Shown here: positions 28,651-31,683 of the stretch, one piece after another | How positions within the stretch are numbered: the stretch's first letter is position 1 | Layout of the letters: every line of letters starts with the position of its first letter | From: Scytalidium lignicola | Lineage: Eukaryota; Ascomycota; Leotiomycetes | DNA length: 31,683 nucleotides | Direction of reading: 5' to 3' | Assembly: GCA_002812745.2 (NCBI GenBank) | Contig: NCSJ02000438.1 | Location: 1 to 31,683 of the forward strand | Made by a program: the position numbers and the translations under genes | The notes under the pieces: generated by a model | Told to the model about the DNA's origin: nothing | What the model saw: the letters and a program-made list of their open reading frames with translations, nothing else | Databases searched by the model: none

Positions 28651-31268
28651 TAAAAAAAAGTAAAATACAAAGAAAGTATGTTTTAAAGCCAAAAATATAA
28701 GTAAATTTAACTTTAACATTTATAACTTTAAACAACATTTTAATAAACAGTTTAAACAATATATTATTAATTGTAAAAGAAGTAACTTTAAAGAAGAACT
28801 AGATTTTACTTTTAAGACTTTATTCGTCAACAACAACTTAAAAACAGACTTTGATAAACCTGACCAACCTGAAACTACATTCTTTACCATAATTATGTTC
28901 TTTACCTTATATAAAAGTTTCTTAATAGAATTAATTATACTAATTATTACAAAACTAACCAATAATACTTTCTTATACCAACTAACCATTAAAATGTTAA
29001 TAACCAAGAATTACCTTTAAGAACTTAACCTAAAAACCTTTATAACAACTATAACAAAAATGTACAATATAAAAAGCCTAATAAGATATAATTCAAGACA
29101 ATTTCATAGAATCTTAATCAATACAAAAGTTATAAAGTATTTTATAACTAGTTATAATTAATTTAAAGTTTTACAATAAATAGACTAAACTATAATACTA
29201 AACACTACAACCAAAAGCATAATAATAGTATAATTCAAAATCAAGAATACAACTTTAATAGGTTTTATACTAATGAATATATTAATTAAGCAAATTAAAT
29301 TCTATATAATTGAATTAACTATTCCCTTTTTGTTATACTTAACAGATATAGACCAATTAAGTATGTATTTCAACAACTTTACAAACCTTCTTATTATCTT
29401 ACAAGGAAATATTCTAATCATATAACAATTTAACTATAACTTTCTACTTTAGGACATATCTTTATATACTCTTGTTTTTAATTCATTAAAGGAAAACCCT
29501 TATTTCTTGACTAACATAAAACTATAACACTTATACTAACGTTTCAACTACTTGTTAATAGCCAGATTACAATGCATATTAGACTATACAAGCTATAATA
29601 TTAATAAAGATATATTAAAATACCTTATCAAGTTCTATGCTTATTATTAACATTATAAGAAGTTATCAGGAAAATTCAGATTCAACTTATAAAACAATAT
29701 TAGCTTTAATTATTCTATTATTATTAACATCTTTTATATTAACAACAAACCTATACTTTATATTGTTAACAAAGAAATATACTATTAAGTTAGTAGATAA
29801 CTCTAGAATATCAACACAAAATACACTTAAGACACTTTACAAACTTGTTAAATCAACACTTACTTAAAACTTCCAGACTAAATTATAATTAACGTTAAAA
29901 AGAACTTTATTAATAAGGAATTCTAATAAAGTATTACAACTATAAGAATAACCTTAAAAGCAGTTCTAATAGAAGCTTATAACTTAATTGACTATATTGA
30001 ACAATATCATGTACTTGTACAATATACTTATTAAATAATTATAATTGAAATTCATGATCTTAACAAAAATATAACTTTACAAATAACATTCAAAATTATT
30101 AACAATTTAATAAGACTTAACAAACTTATCTTTATACTATTAGTTTATAATACTTATTTACATATGTTAAAACTTGACATCTTAACCTTAACCATAAGCT
30201 AAAGAGTTATAATAATTAAGAAGGTTATAAAGGAAATCAACAAAATCAAAGTAAAACAACAAGTATAAAACACAATCAATATACATAACAACTCTGATAT
30301 AAATACTATTCACAACTTACTATTGAATTCAAACATTCTTATGTGAAGAACAAAAAACACAAGTTAAAATAGAAGTTAAGAAGGGTTATACAAGTTTATA
30401 AATATAAACGGAGAAATATATATATTAATACTATTATATAAGAATATACTATTCAAGTCAACGGTTGTAAAACTATACCTTATGTTTATAAAAAGAATTA
30501 ATAGAATTAAGTTATCAAAACTAGAACTAGAAACTACAACCTTTAAAAAGCATTAAGAGAAGTCTAACAAGTTGATTATAGCCATTACTTTACTATTAGT
30601 ACTACTAGTAAAACATGAATATAAAAGACCTTGTAAATATCTTAAAGTTATTATCTTCTTATAAAACAAGGAACTTGAACAACCTTAATTTGTAACTTTA
30701 TATTAAGTTAAAATATCAAGACTACTTGAAAAAGGTGTTTTCAAGATTATAAACCCTCAAAGTATACTTAATGATATATATATATTCAATGTTAAGTTTA
30801 TAAATGAAATTAAGAACAAAGGAATTAAAAAAGCTTTTAAAAAGTTATACTTTATAGTATAAGCTTACAAAGATGATAAGAAGAAGTTTGTTTTGACTTA
30901 ATTACTTATTATTCAACATGTTAACTAGTATATTATTCTTTATATTGTTGTTATAAAGCATAAAAGTACAAGCTTGTACTTATAAGACATTTTATAAGTA
31001 TACATATAATCTATTACCTTGTTAAATCAGGATTTCTATATATAACTACTTTTAGAGTTTATAAAACAACTTAGTCTTTACAAAGGTTTAATTTTATAAG
31101 TTGTAAAACTACTTTACAAAATTCTTAAAGTTAAAAACTATTAATTCCAGACTTATTACTCTTATTATGTCAAGGTGTTTACTATGAAATTATTAATATA
31201 CAACCTTTATTTATTGTATAATACTAAACCTTTCAATGTTGTAAAGCTTTAAACTAATAATACCTTGT
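28651..31268 (+). pseudogene. Copia-4 pol: integrase and reverse transcriptase (degraded, 3' truncated)
   Basis: The plus strand is in one frame for over 2 kb with stops at Gln/Trp/Arg codons. Integrase zinc region: HLYQRFNYLLIARLQ (29529-) and KFYAYYQHYKK (29629-), both Cys of the C-x2-C now Tyr. Core: FNYSIIINIFYINNKPIL (about 29698-29750, first Asp now Asn), PDQIIINVKKNF (about 29873-29910, D-A-G-K-N-F expected, Asp now Asn), and IEAYNLIDYIEQYH (about 29965-30010, Glu kept). C-terminal part: INGEIYILILLYKN, FKSTVVKLY. Reverse transcriptase from 30690: ISRLLEKGVFKIINPQS, QAYKDDKKKFVLT, LYLQDILQVYI, LLNQDFYIQLLLEFIKQL, and TNNTLLL at 31250-31267 (T-D-D-T expected). The open frame at 29637-29867 is a shadow frame. 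Confidence 0.9.
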
Positions 31269-31623
31269 TGTTACAAAACTATGTTATCCAGGTTACTGGA
31301 TAGCCAAGGGTATAGTAGATGTTCAAGGACAGTAGAAACATATAACATAAGCAACTAAGTTAAAAGTAGGATTTAATAATGTATTTAGGTTGAACATAAG
31401 GAGTTTACTCTTATGTTCTTATAATATACTTATATAGATAATGAAATATAATTAAATTGTTGGATTACTATGATCCTCTGATCTAGGTTCCTAGATTACT
31501 GGATTATCTTGATCTACTAATCCTAATTATATAACTTCTTAATTGTTAAGTTCTTTATGTATACTTATTATATACTAAGCCTTAAGCTTATACTAATTAG
31601 CTTATTAGGTCAATTCCATAATA
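31269..31623 (-). repeat. Gypsy-2-family 3' LTR, inserted into Copia-4
   Basis: 355 bp homologous to 16372-16730 in the same orientation. The left border is a TGTTACAAAACT edge inside the Copia-4 T-D-D-T motif. The right border is CCATAATA (a degraded CCATAACA). A polypurine tract lies just outside the right border, so it is the 3' LTR of a minus-strand element continuing past the right edge. It is more AT-degraded than the other two copies. Confidence 0.86.
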
Positions 31624-31683
31624 TTATCCCCTTTCTACATTAATGTTATCTTAACACTTAACTATTATCATAAATAATCTTAT
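31624..31683 (-). mobile_element. 3' end of a Gypsy-2-family element with polypurine tract (runs off right edge)
   Basis: Next to the LTR the minus strand reads AGAAAGGGGATAA, a purine run in the right place for the plus-strand primer. The remaining 45 bases show no coding text. Confidence 0.65.

Larger units (their letters stand above)
26360..31268 (+). mobile_element. Copia-4: copia retrotransposon, 5' LTR to reverse transcriptase
   Basis: The plus-strand element starts with a 192-bp LTR and a leader, followed by gag and pol in the copia order (integrase before reverse transcriptase). It is cut at 31268 within reverse transcriptase by a Gypsy-2-family LTR. The RNase H part and its own 3' LTR may lie beyond the right edge. 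It is the longest representative of the copia family seen three times here. Confidence 0.92.

Noticed and set aside
28720..29007. Open frame of 95 codons on the minus strand
   Set aside because: Antisense to Copia-4 pol, which is readable on the plus strand in the same place.
29637..29867. Open frame of 76 codons on the plus strand with hydrophobic stretch
   Set aside because: Out of frame with the integrase core of Copia-4, which shows family motifs; the apparent membrane segment is AT-driven Leu/Ile.

Overview
This window looks like a piece of a heavily decayed, AT-rich, transposon-packed compartment from a filamentous ascomycete (Pezizomycotina). The evidence is a nest of Ty1/copia and Ty3/gypsy LTR retrotransposons, one Tad1-like LINE and an integrase-type DNA transposon, all of families typical of such fungi. 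All have been hit by C-to-T and G-to-A changes of the repeat-induced point mutation (RIP) type: stops replace Gln and Trp codons, Cys becomes Tyr, and catalytic Asp becomes Asn. No intact host gene, tRNA, rRNA or CRISPR array was found. The short open frames are remnants or chance frames in AT-rich DNA. All protein calls come from reading translations by eye through stops and frame changes; no search was run.

Layout. 1-558: leader and 5' LTR of a copia element on the minus strand, running off the left edge. 559-1249: fragment (copy A) of an integrase-type DNA transposon. 1250-1340: small array of transposon-end repeats. 1341-11177: second transposon copy (copy B) with 26-bp terminal inverted repeats. 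Copy B is split by a complete gypsy element, Gypsy-1 (2822-10345), with 203-bp LTRs and a 5-bp target duplication AATAT. 11179-11521: LTR of a second gypsy family (Gypsy-2). 11522-13298: 3' end of a third gypsy (Gypsy-3) with integrase C-terminus, chromodomain and an antisense coiled-coil frame. 13299-13740: an island that is not AT-degraded. 13741-16730: 5' LTR, gag and start of protease of Gypsy-2, minus strand. 16731-17465: unassigned AT-rich DNA. 17466-20118: 3' half of a copia element, minus strand (Copia-3). 20119-20940: second undegraded island with a minisatellite. 20941-26260: Tad1-like LINE, minus strand. 26360-31268: copia element on the plus strand (Copia-4), cut inside reverse transcriptase by the 3' LTR of another Gypsy-2-family element (31269-31623), which runs off the right edge.

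The three copia copies (left edge, 17.5-20.1 kb, 26.4-31.3 kb) are one family, and the three 343-359 bp LTRs (11.2, 16.4, 31.3 kb) are a second family, so this is a local cluster of few families inserted into one another. Inferred order: transposon copies first, then Gypsy-1 into copy B and a copia element into copy A; a copia insertion at the right was later cut by Gypsy-2. The items most worth following up are the reconstructable DNA transposon with its Thr-rich tract and Cys-rich tail, a fourfold palindromic motif in the copia leader, the five 14-residue repeats in LINE ORF1, and the extra 3' region of Gypsy-1.
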